A stretch of DNA of 7,436 nucleotides from JAFMDF01 sp039024375 (GTDB taxonomy: Bacteria; Bacteroidota; Bacteroidia; Chitinophagales; Saprospiraceae). Positions 1 through 7,378 of the stretch are shown piece by piece. The stretch is from contig JBCCQK010000438.1 of assembly GCA_039024375.1 (NCBI GenBank), forward strand, positions 1 to 7,436, written 5' to 3'. A program made the position numbers and the translations under genes. Position 1 is the stretch's first letter, and each line of letters begins with the position of its first letter. Under the pieces are notes generated by a model that was not told where the DNA came from, made no database searches, and saw only the letters and a list, made by a program, of their open reading frames with translations.

Positions 1-1915
1 AGCAAATGGTCTTATCCTCTACTCTCACTACTGGAGGTTCTTTATCGTCCACTAATACTTCTACCATACAAGTATTGAAGTTACCGTGGCAATCTTCTAC
101 TTTCAATTCTACCATAGTGGGGTTACCATCCTTAGTATCCCAAACGTCTTGTGAAGTGAAAGTTACGTGCGGCTTAAACTCACCACCAACATCCATTCTT
201 CTAACAGAGAACTTCAACGGTCCTGGGTCGCAGTTATCGAAACTACCATCGTCGAAAGTTTCGGCAAAGATATTCGCTTCACAGTTTCGGTCAACGGTAA
301 CTTGCGTGATTTCATCACAAACGGGCGTTGGAGCCGTTTTGTCCGCCACCGTTACGTGGTACGTACAAGATGCTTCATTGCCACAATGGTCAATGTATTC
401 GTAAGTCACTCGGTACTTAGCAAGTGGTTCTTTACAATCTGGACCAGGTAGCTTCACGCTACCAAAACTTACCACAACGGGGTCACCCGTCTTGGGGCCA
501 ATAATGATACCTTCTTTTTTGTGTAAAACGAAGTACTCCTCCTTAGCGTGAGAAGCGTAAGGTCTTTCTACAAATCGCTCGCCAACGATGGTAACAGTAG
601 CGTTAGACACTTCACCACAAGCCTCCCAAATGGTCGCATCTGGAATCGTAAAGTCAGCTTCACAAGCCTTAGGATTGGTGTTAGTAGTTAAAGCAATATC
701 CGAAGGACAATCAATGACCGCTTCTTCATCCACTACTTTAATGATTTGGGTATATTCTACGATTTCGTTCGTACACCAGTCGATTAGCTTCCAAGTACGT
801 AAAATCTTGAAAGAACCTACGCATACGGGCACAACGTGGTCTTTGAACTCGACGTTGATTTCACAGAATCCGTAAGAGTCCCAAGGGTACTGGTAACCGA
901 TATTTAGGTCTCCAGACCCGTCCGCTGGGTACTTCGTTACAGGAATACCTTTAATCATAGGAAAACCAGTAGGTTCGTTACTCATCCCACCATTACCAGG
1001 TCGAGTAGTTTCGCCAACTAGGTTACCTTCGCCGTCGGGACACTTACCGCCCAATACTAGACCGGGACTAGTGTTAGGAGTACAGCCATTCGCCTTCTTC
1101 CTTTGGATGGCGGGCTTGTCTCCTGGCAAGCTCGTGTAGTTGGGTAGCGACTTTTGCAAGTCAATCTGAGACAAAGTGACGCGTGCAATTCTGATTAGCT
1201 GAACGCAGCTCATAGAATTACCAGAAGCATCAACGGCCGTCCAAGTTCTTCTAACGTAGGCACTATGACCAGGCCAGTTAGGGTCAACGCACTCAACGTC
1301 CACGACCTCATCTTTAAAGGTCAAGTCGATAGCACCGCAGCTCAATCCGTTTTCATTCGGATACAAGACGGGTGACCGCAATTCGTCGCAGTTGTCTGTC
1401 ACTTTGGGATAACCAAAGCCTCTTCCACGACTACACTCAATGTACTCGGGCGTAAAAGGCTCATTACAGTGAACCAGTACTTCCTTACACTCCAGTACGG
1501 GCTTAATTTTGTCTTCAATAGTAATGAAGCCCCAGCAATTGTTGCCAGTCGCCCAATGCTTAGCCTTCACTCTGAAGACATTGTTGCCATTTTTTTGTAC
1601 ATCTTCGCAAGTAATGAAGTCTTTGGAAGAACCCGTTTCGGCGACTACTCCGTCGTTCTTGTCCAGAACGGTGATAACGAAGGCCTGCGGGCCGTTAGGT
1701 GAGCAAATACGAGAATTGTCAGCATCCTCGAGAACCATGTCGTAGGTAATTTTTACCCGACAATCGGTCCCGAGCGACGCTTGAATGTTGTCGTTACACG
1801 CAATCGTACAGAACGCCTGCCCTTGGACAGAAATACTGGATGCGAGAAAAAACAACATCATGCACAGGGTAAAATACCCCCGTTTTGAGAACGAAGTAAA
1901 ATTCGGTCTTTTCAT
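1..1915 (-). CDS. Secreted Ig/HYR-repeat protein, 5' part only (3' end beyond window)
   Basis: This frame is open from ATG at 1915 to the left edge: 638 full codons and no stop. The start opens MKRPNFTSFSKRG, followed by a hydrophobic core (about residues 14-30) and a likely Sec cleavage near GQA34. The next in-frame Met codons (19, 20) lie inside that core, so 1915 is the start. Residues 35-150 form a cysteine-rich N-terminal module with NNCWGF (125-130) and IEDKIKP. RRTWTAVDASGN (222-233) ends an Ig/HYR-like repeat. Residues 338-635 form a block containing KILRTWKLIDWC (370-381), YEYIDHCGN, ADKTAPTPVC, FDDGSFDNC and VRRMD. Residues 255-335 are Gly/Pro-rich, longer than the matching stretch of the upstream paralog at 2701-6768. 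HYR-like domains are Ig-fold modules of extracellular proteins. More repeats and a T9SS tail are expected off the window but not seen. Exact role unknown; no catalytic motif is visible. Confidence 0.93.
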   Translation of the reverse strand, partial: MKRPNFTSFSKRGYFTLCMMLFFLASSISVQGQAFCTIACNDNIQASLGTDCRVKITYDMVLEDADNSRICSPNGPQAFVITVLDKNDGVVAETGSSKDFITCEDVQKNGNNVFRVKAKHWATGNNCWGFITIEDKIKPVLECKEVLVHCNEPFTPEYIECSRGRGFGYPKVTDNCDELRSPVLYPNENGLSCGAIDLTFKDEVVDVECVDPNWPGHSAYVRRTWTAVDASGNSMSCVQLIRIARVTLSQIDLQKSLPNYTSLPGDKPAIQRKKANGCTPNTSPGLVLGGKCPDGEGNLVGETTRPGNGGMSNEPTGFPMIKGIPVTKYPADGSGDLNIGYQYPWDSYGFCEINVEFKDHVVPVCVGSFKILRTWKLIDWCTNEIVEYTQIIKVVDEEAVIDCPSDIALTTNTNPKACEADFTIPDATIWEACGEVSNATVTIVGERFVERPYASHAKEEYFVLHKKEGIIIGPKTGDPVVVSFGSVKLPGPDCKEPLAKYRVTYEYIDHCGNEASCTYHVTVADKTAPTPVCDEITQVTVDRNCEANIFAETFDDGSFDNCDPGPLKFSVRRMDVGGEFKPHVTFTSQDVWDTKDGNPTMVELKVEDCHGNFNTCMVEVLVDDKEPPVVRVEDKTIC

Positions 1916-1961
1916 GTGTTCAATTTTATAGGTTTACAAAAGAAAAATGTGAGTATATAAG

Positions 1962-1978
1962 TACTTGATAATCAAGTA
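1962..1978. promoter_or_regulatory. Perfect 17-bp palindrome upstream of the partial gene, operator-like
   Basis: TACTTGATAATCAAGTA is a perfect dyad: two 8-bp arms around a single central A. It ends 47 bp before the ATG at 1915. Its symmetry and position suit a dimeric regulator, but no cognate regulator gene is in the window and the site is AT-rich, so chance is possible. Confidence 0.35.
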
Positions 1979-2016
1979 AAAATATCAGTTTTAACCAACT
2001 ATTCCATAACAGAATA

Positions 2017-2060
2017 GAGAGGCTGCTTTATTACAAAATAGACTCCCAAAGTAGCCTTTC
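2017..2060. repeat. 13-bp imperfect inverted repeat in the intergenic leader
   Basis: The arms 2017-2029 and 2048-2060 pair at all 13 positions as plus-strand RNA (two G-U wobbles), with an 18-nt loop. As minus-strand RNA the two wobbles become A-C mismatches. No T-run follows on either strand, so it does not look like a terminator. It would sit about 100-145 nt upstream of the start at 1915. Confidence 0.45.
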
Positions 2061-2439
2061 ACTTAGAGTTCTACGCTATTAGAATAGCTGTTCAGAAAAG
2101 TAGTCTTGTGAATTCGCTTACATGGGAAGAAAAGCTTAACAATATTCTTTTTTCGACGAATCGAGCGGAACTGTTAAACAGGGTTTACAATATCGGTTAC
2201 GGATTTGACAATAAGGAAATATTCTATTACGATGGATAGAATTGGCTGCTGGTTAAGCCCGTTGAACTCCGTACGGTAAACGTAGCGGCAAATGAGATAA
2301 ACTGAGAAGAAGCATCAAAATACAATTGGTAATATTTTGATAGGGGGTGGCATTTCAAAAACAGTAAAGGTTGGTACTTTACGTCATTTATGTACTTTTT
2401 GGGGTTAAAGAATTAGGTTTACTTTTTTGTGCTCGGAAG

Positions 2440-2447
2440 CAAATATA
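2440..2447 (-). promoter_or_regulatory. Match to the Bacteroidota -7 box (TAnnTTTG)
   Basis: The minus strand reads TATATTTG, an exact match to the TAnnTTTG consensus, pointing toward the gene at 1-1915. No TTG -33 element is seen at the expected ~20 bp distance, and the leader would be about 520 nt. It may be chance in AT-rich DNA, but it is the only exact match I noticed in this intergenic region. Confidence 0.2.
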
Positions 2448-2639
2448 CAACATAAGATAATTTATTTTTCTACTTTTTTTTCTAGTATTCTGACATAAAC
2501 TTTCCTTTGCCTAAACGTACTACTTCCAAACACAATGCTAAAATAGAAAAAATAATATAGAATCAACATAATTATGCAATTTTTTATTTTTATTTCTTAG
2601 AAAACCCGTCTTTTCAGAACCTACAATTCATAATAACAA

Positions 2640-2675
2640 AAATCCCCCTCCGACCAGATAGTCGAAGAGGGATTT
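2640..2675 (-). terminator. Rho-independent terminator of the 1355-residue protein gene
   Basis: The arms 2640-2654 and 2661-2675 form a 15-bp stem with a 6-nt loop, starting 25 bp past the stop codon. Read as minus-strand RNA, every position pairs, two of them as G-U wobbles. Read as plus-strand RNA, the same two positions become A-C mismatches, so the hairpin is oriented for minus-strand transcription. The minus strand continues TTTTTGTTATT, a U-rich tail. A smaller 6-bp hairpin (TAGGTT/AACCTA, 2682-2696) sits between it and the stop. Confidence 0.9.
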
Positions 2676-2700
2676 GAAGATTAGGTTTTTAACCTAGCTA

Positions 2701-5700
2701 TTAGTCTATCAAAATCATCTTCTTCTTAGCAATGTGTGTAGCTGTTTCAATTTGGTAGAAATAGATTCCACTTCCATTTAATACTGCTTTTTCAATTTGT
2801 ACTTCGTTGTAGCCCTTTTCGTAAGAGCGTTCCATTGCGGTAACAATTCTACCAGAGATGTCGAAGATGGTCAACTTAGCCGTACTTGCTTTTGGCAAAT
2901 CGAAGCTAATGATGGTTGCCTCTTTGAATGGATTCGGCTTATTATTGTGTAGGGCAAATTCTTTGCTTGCCGCATCATTTCCACCAAAGTCAAGTTTCAC
3001 ATTCATTAGCTCTCCTTCCGTAGTATAGCCTTCCGCTTTCGTTAATTCTGAACCGATGCTAACGACATCGCTTAATGCACCTGCTTGTTTTGCTCTCAAT
3101 ACCACTGTAAACATTCTATCTTCTAAAGTAGCTAGTTCACTTCCTTGGTTCCAACTGGTAGTTAGCTGACCACGCATGATGGCTTGTGTTCCAAAGTTTG
3201 CTGCCTGCGCTATCCCTTCTTCGATTTGTAGAATATCGACTTTCGTTGGGTCAAAATTCATCGTGAATTGGTATCCTTCGACGTTCTCCAAGTTCGTTAG
3301 ATTGAAGGCGGCGTTAACAATGGCGCCCGTTTCAAATCGAACATCTTCGGCTATAAATGCTAAGTCTTTCTTAACTGTTCTCGCTTCGCTGCTAATTAGG
3401 CCTCGATTGGCGACTGCGTTGGTATTGACATCTCCAATCTTCACGGCAATGAAGTTTGCTTTGGTATCAGAAGCCAAGTTACCTACGCTAGCTACTTCTG
3501 TAAAGGCTTCCGCTGCGGGGTTATCGGTCTTAAATTCGTAACTCGCATCTACGAATCTCCAAGAATTGTTGTTCGAAAATTCGGTCTTCACATTCAAAAT
3601 CAATTGTCGTAGTTGTACTAAATCGTAGGCAGTGATGGTTCCAGAGTTGTTTACGTCCGCAGCAATGTGCTTGTAGGGAGAATCCAATTTCTTCAATCCT
3701 AAGATATGCTTGCTAATCAATACTAAGTCAAAGGTAGAAACACCGTTCAATGGATTCATATTCTTCTCTGGTGCTACGGTATAATTGCTTTGTGTAGGGA
3801 GCTGGTCAAATTCGTAGTTACCGTCGATTCCCGTCACTTCGGCCGCCATGTTATAACCACCAATCTTGACCGTCACTTCCTCGACGCTTTCGCCCGCTTC
3901 GTTCTGAATTCTACCAGAAATCATTGCTCCTGCAATACTAATGTCTGGGCAAACATTCATATTATCTTGTACATCAACGGTTACGCGGACGTAATCCCAG
4001 TTGCCTGCCGCATCTCTTACCCAAAGGTCACCCACTTGTTCTCCTCGAGCGGTACAATTGAAAGTCCAGCCAAAAGAAGTATCAGCAGGAGGCGTTGACT
4101 GTCCGATGCCTTGTGAGGGGAAACGTAGCGTCTGAATAATTTGCCCTGTATCACAATCGTTCACTTTACAGTTGAAATCAGAAGCCCATACGGTTACCCA
4201 ACCTCGGTCATCACTATTGGCAGGGACCCCTGCGTTTAAGGTTAAGGTCGTCACAATGTCATCACAGAAGACTGTTGGCCCCTCGGTATCTCGAACCACT
4301 ACTACGAATGGTCTTGAAGTGCTGTTGTTACATCCGTCGCTTGCCGTGTAGATTAATCGGTAGTTACCCACTTTCACATCTAGCACCGTCGTTCCACCCG
4401 AGACGTTGTTCAAAGTGTCAAATCCATTTTCAGAGTTGGCCAAGATTCCATTAATTCTAATGTTTGGCGTTGTTCCACAGCTATCAACTGCCGTGAAGCT
4501 CGGCAAGACAACCGTAGCACTACATTCGGAGTGGTCAGCGTTAACGAACATGGTATCCATCGTGTTAACAAAAGTCGGAGCAATCGTATCGACCAGTTTG
4601 GCTACTTGTGTTACTATCTGGTAACCAGGCATGTTAGGGTTAGCGGTTGGGTTTCGACACCAATCGATGATTTCCCAAGTTCTCAATACTTCCTTACATT
4701 CACCGCTGATGTTGAAAACTCTTTGGTTGTAAGAAACCGCTAGCAATTGACAACCAATGCTTTCTACTTGTAAACTATCTTGTCCTAAATTCTCAATATC
4801 TACTCCCGTACCACATTGAACAAAAATCAAGGAATCGGGCATTCTAGTAATGTTGAAAGAATCGTTCAAAACAAGGTTCACCGTAATCGTCTGAGTACAA
4901 GTATCGGTAGAGTTGGGAGAAGTCCATTGTCTGAGGATGGTTCCTGCTCCACAGTTATTTAAGCGTTTAGTTTCTGTATAGATAAGAGAGCTAGCATTAC
5001 AAGCACCGCCAGATACGGTGGCTGGACCAAAGATGGTCAAGTCGGTTAAGTTCGTATCGCAATTTACGGTAATGTCTGGAGGACAGTTAATGACGGGAGA
5101 TACTTTGTCTTGGACTTGTACCCGAACCATACAACTGTTGGTGTTACCGACCGTGTCCCAAGCTGCTAATTCGACCATAATCTCTCGTCCTACATCACAA
5201 CATTCAAAATTAATCGACCGAGCATAGGGCAGGTTCATTACTACGCCACAAGAATCCATTCTCCTTACTCGAATGCTATCTAAACTACAGTTATCGTACG
5301 TTCCATTGTCAAAGGCTTGTGCCAACACTTGTGCGGTTCCATTTTGCGTCAAAGCAACCACTAAGTTTTCTTTACAGATAACCGTTGGTGCAATATTGTC
5401 TCGAATATTAATCATCACGGTATCTTGCGTCATATTTCCACAATCATCCGTAGCGGTGTAAATTACTAGTTGCTGCCCAAAGGGTACGTTCATCAACATC
5501 CCACCATTAGCATTCACCGTGCTATTGCCCGCTTGTACTTTCACATCAATACTATCCGTCGGCGAACAAACATCACTTACCGTAATGGCTGGTACTCGTA
5601 AATTGGCCGAACAGGCATTCAAATCAGGGAAAAGTACTTCAATTTCAGTAACAACGGGTAGGTCCATAATCACTGGTCCAATCGTATCTTGAATTTTAAT

Positions 5701-6768
5701 CAACTGTGGGCCAGGGTTAATGGCGTTTGTAAAGATAGAATCATTTCGACACCAGTCAAAAAGCGTCCATGTTCTCAAAATCTTACGGGTACCTACGCAG
5801 CTAGTAGAAAATTCTTGGTCTTGAAAGTTCATTCCGAATAGACAAAATTGGTCAATGCTTACCGTATCTCCATTAAATCTTACCCTTGGAAAACCCGTAT
5901 TGCTTGGAGCAGTCGTTGGATTATCCCCACAGTATAATGTTGCTTCACTAGGCCATATGATACTATCCGTTCTCAATTGTGGCTTGACCACAAAAATCGT
6001 TTGCATACAAGTACTGCTATTTCCACTGGCATCTGTTCCTTGCCAAGTTCTCGTTATTTGGCTAATGGTATCGGGCGTATTTCCTGTCCCCTGCTTACAA
6101 TTAAAGTTCGAGGTAACATCTGAGTAGGTGAAAGTAACACCTCCCGCACAAGATTGACTGACCGTCGGTTGCCCACCGATAATATCCGGTGTGGTCGGCG
6201 TATTACATAAAATGGTCGTATCGTTACAAACCAGTTGCGGTGGAATCTTATCTTCTACAATCACAAAGCCCCAACACTTATTATTCGGTGTGATAGACGT
6301 GTCCGTTACTTCCACCCGAATTCGATTGTTCAAATCGGCTAAGGTGACGGTATCGGTACCAGCGTTGGGTCCATCTAAGATATTCACAACGTAGTTTTTC
6401 AAACTATCGTCTGGAACACCCTCTAGAATCATATCGGGGGTTATTACTGCGTTACATTCGTTACTCAACGAGACGTAGATTTGGCTATTACAAGCTACCC
6501 CCGAACCCATCAATGGTTGGGCAGCAGTGGTTCTTTCAAAATTAAGCAAAGTGACATCGTCCGAAAGATTCTCTAAAGTAGCTTCGTCGTCCAAACGAAG
6601 TGGTTCGTGGAACTCATTGGCAAACATCACGTTGGCCATAGAGGTCATTAAAAACACTAAGCAGGCCATTAACCAACTGGTGTTTTTGCTTTGGAAACGA
6701 GCCGCTCTATGGCGCGGGTCTTTCCAACTTGGATACACATTAATGGGAATAAAATTTGTGTGCTTCAT
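2701..6768 (-). CDS. Giant secreted HYR/Ig-repeat protein with dockerin-like, cohesin-like and T9SS type A sorting domains
   Basis: A complete 1355-residue protein. Residues 1-50 are a Sec signal with an unusually long basic n-region (about 30 residues) and core WLMACLVFLMTSMA; cleavage is near 45 or 50. Residues 91-190 are a Cys-rich module (KCWGF at 164-168, VEDKIPP) shared with the paralog at 1-1915. Ig/HYR-like repeats cover about 190-942, with DASGN (246-250), LRTW...DWCRN (331-342 and 695-706), DNIAPTVIC and DTEGPTVFC. Residues 943-1000 resemble a carboxypeptidase-regulatory-like beta domain. Residues 1001-1062 look like a dockerin, with a good second Ca-binding loop, DVNNSGTITAYDL (1038-1050), and a degenerate first one. 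Residues 1136-1262 are cohesin-like (GYQFTMNFDPTKVDIL). Residues 1271-1355 are a T9SS type A tail (NKPNPF, FDISGRIV, GIYFYQI, ending MILID). The tail implies T9SS export and surface anchoring or release. An adhesive or structural role is inferred; no enzyme domain is visible. Confidence 0.96.
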   Translation of the reverse strand: MKHTNFIPINVYPSWKDPRHRAARFQSKNTSWLMACLVFLMTSMANVMFANEFHEPLRLDDEATLENLSDDVTLLNFERTTAAQPLMGSGVACNSQIYVSLSNECNAVITPDMILEGVPDDSLKNYVVNILDGPNAGTDTVTLADLNNRIRVEVTDTSITPNNKCWGFVIVEDKIPPQLVCNDTTILCNTPTTPDIIGGQPTVSQSCAGGVTFTYSDVTSNFNCKQGTGNTPDTISQITRTWQGTDASGNSSTCMQTIFVVKPQLRTDSIIWPSEATLYCGDNPTTAPSNTGFPRVRFNGDTVSIDQFCLFGMNFQDQEFSTSCVGTRKILRTWTLFDWCRNDSIFTNAINPGPQLIKIQDTIGPVIMDLPVVTEIEVLFPDLNACSANLRVPAITVSDVCSPTDSIDVKVQAGNSTVNANGGMLMNVPFGQQLVIYTATDDCGNMTQDTVMINIRDNIAPTVICKENLVVALTQNGTAQVLAQAFDNGTYDNCSLDSIRVRRMDSCGVVMNLPYARSINFECCDVGREIMVELAAWDTVGNTNSCMVRVQVQDKVSPVINCPPDITVNCDTNLTDLTIFGPATVSGGACNASSLIYTETKRLNNCGAGTILRQWTSPNSTDTCTQTITVNLVLNDSFNITRMPDSLIFVQCGTGVDIENLGQDSLQVESIGCQLLAVSYNQRVFNISGECKEVLRTWEIIDWCRNPTANPNMPGYQIVTQVAKLVDTIAPTFVNTMDTMFVNADHSECSATVVLPSFTAVDSCGTTPNIRINGILANSENGFDTLNNVSGGTTVLDVKVGNYRLIYTASDGCNNSTSRPFVVVVRDTEGPTVFCDDIVTTLTLNAGVPANSDDRGWVTVWASDFNCKVNDCDTGQIIQTLRFPSQGIGQSTPPADTSFGWTFNCTARGEQVGDLWVRDAAGNWDYVRVTVDVQDNMNVCPDISIAGAMISGRIQNEAGESVEEVTVKIGGYNMAAEVTGIDGNYEFDQLPTQSNYTVAPEKNMNPLNGVSTFDLVLISKHILGLKKLDSPYKHIAADVNNSGTITAYDLVQLRQLILNVKTEFSNNNSWRFVDASYEFKTDNPAAEAFTEVASVGNLASDTKANFIAVKIGDVNTNAVANRGLISSEARTVKKDLAFIAEDVRFETGAIVNAAFNLTNLENVEGYQFTMNFDPTKVDILQIEEGIAQAANFGTQAIMRGQLTTSWNQGSELATLEDRMFTVVLRAKQAGALSDVVSIGSELTKAEGYTTEGELMNVKLDFGGNDAASKEFALHNNKPNPFKEATIISFDLPKASTAKLTIFDISGRIVTAMERSYEKGYNEVQIEKAVLNGSGIYFYQIETATHIAKKKMILID

Positions 6769-7327
6769 AAGTGTGTTAATTATGGTTTAACTAATTTAAA
6801 AAGTGGTAATAAAAAATTTAAAAAATAAAGTGGTTGCCCTACCCTACTGCTATCGAAGTGACTGCACTCTGAAAAGCGACATCCTTGCTTAGCGTAGCGT
6901 AAGAATTGTATATTAAGCAGTGTTAAGACTTCCTAAGTAGCAAGGCAAAACATTGAATAATCCTTTTTAGTGATGGTAGTAAAATAATGTCTTCGCCAAA
7001 TGAATAGCTCACCCGTATGGGATGAGTGGTAAATGTTGAGTGAAATGAAATCCCGAATTACTTCAAGGATGAATAATTTTAGTTCGTAGTAAAAAATAAA
7101 TATCTGTATTCGGAAATGCGCAAACTGTCAATCATCATCCATCATTCATTCATTCATTGTGGTTGGCGACCACATTACGGAAAGGGGTATTCTAAAAACA
7201 ATGGTCGCAAAGTCTCTATACGAAACTTCCTTTTATCTCTAATCGTCCAATAGTAATACCAGTTGACATTAAGTAATTAATTATCAATTTTTTACGGTAA
7301 CAATCTTCTTATTTTTCTTCTCAAAAA
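6769..7327. other. Non-coding leader/promoter region of the 1355-residue protein gene
   Basis: I see no convincing gene on either strand. The region should contain the promoter of the downstream minus-strand gene, but no exact Bacteroidota TAnnTTTG box was found reading toward it. The last 70 bp before the start are almost pure A/T and lack a Shine-Dalgarno, as is usual in this phylum. It also holds small hairpins at 7008-7026 (7 bp with one bulged base, loop GTAT) and 7158-7174 (TGTGGT/ACCACA), plus a short tandem repeat at 7143-7158. Confidence 0.6.
7143..7158. repeat. Tetranucleotide repeat (CATT)x4
   Basis: There are four perfect CATT units, preceded by an ATC-rich run from 7131, so 7131-7158 is a low-complexity tract. 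It lies about 370 bp upstream of the start at 6768. Slippage could change the spacing of upstream elements, but at four units this may be chance. Confidence 0.7.
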
Positions 7328-7378
7328 GATGGGGAATTGAACAGCATCAATCCTATAAATGACTGTTCAAAACCCATC
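7328..7378 (-). terminator. Likely terminator of a minus-strand gene beyond the right edge
   Basis: The arms GATGGG+TTGAACAG (7328-7333, 7337-7344) pair with CTGTTCAA+CCCATC (7363-7370, 7373-7378). That gives 14 bp with a small 3/2 internal loop and an 18-nt apical loop. On the minus strand the stem is followed directly by TTTTT; on the plus strand no T-run follows. This fits a terminator for a minus-strand gene whose stop would lie at or beyond 7422-7436. The large loop lowers certainty. Confidence 0.55.

Larger units (their letters stand above)
1916..2639. other. AT-rich intergenic region with inverted repeats; leader of the 1-1915 gene
   Basis: This stretch between the upstream terminator and the ATG at 1915 holds no convincing ORF on either strand. 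It should contain the promoter and 5' leader of the partial gene. Inverted repeats found: 1962-1978, 1999-2017 (CTATTC/GAATAG), 2017-2060, 2221-2242 (ATTCTAT/ATAGAAT), 2314-2341 (ATCAAAATA/TATTTTGAT, 9 bp, 10-nt loop) and 2364-2382 (GTAAAG/CTTTAC). The part from about 2420 to 2640 is especially A/T-rich. No ribosome binding site precedes the ATG; the bases are TATAAAATTGAACAC. Confidence 0.65.

Noticed and set aside
6..875. Plus-strand ORFs of 94-132 codons at 6-404, 167-451 and 588-875
   Set aside because: They are antisense to the long open minus-strand frame at 1-1915, which has a signal peptide and recognisable repeats. Their translations are Ser/Thr/Val-rich with no domain.
1469..1745. 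Two overlapping plus-strand ORFs of 77-78 codons
   Set aside because: They are antisense to the conserved N-terminal module of the partial paralog and show no independent support.
3176..6790. Plus-strand ORFs of 62-121 codons inside 2701-6768
   Set aside because: They are shadows of the strongly supported 1355-residue gene. They have low-complexity translations and no recognisable motifs.
7110..7131. TTGACA on the minus strand (7126-7131) as a sigma70-type -35 box
   Set aside because: At 17-bp spacing the -10 position reads TACAGA, a poor match, and the primary sigma factor of Bacteroidota uses a different consensus.
7131..7158. Short repeats considered as a CRISPR array
   Set aside because: These are 3-4 bp microsatellite units with no spacers and no cas genes.
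7166..7208. GCGACCA...TGGTCGC inverted repeat
   Set aside because: It has only 7-bp arms about 29 bp apart with no flanking conservation, so it is plausibly chance.
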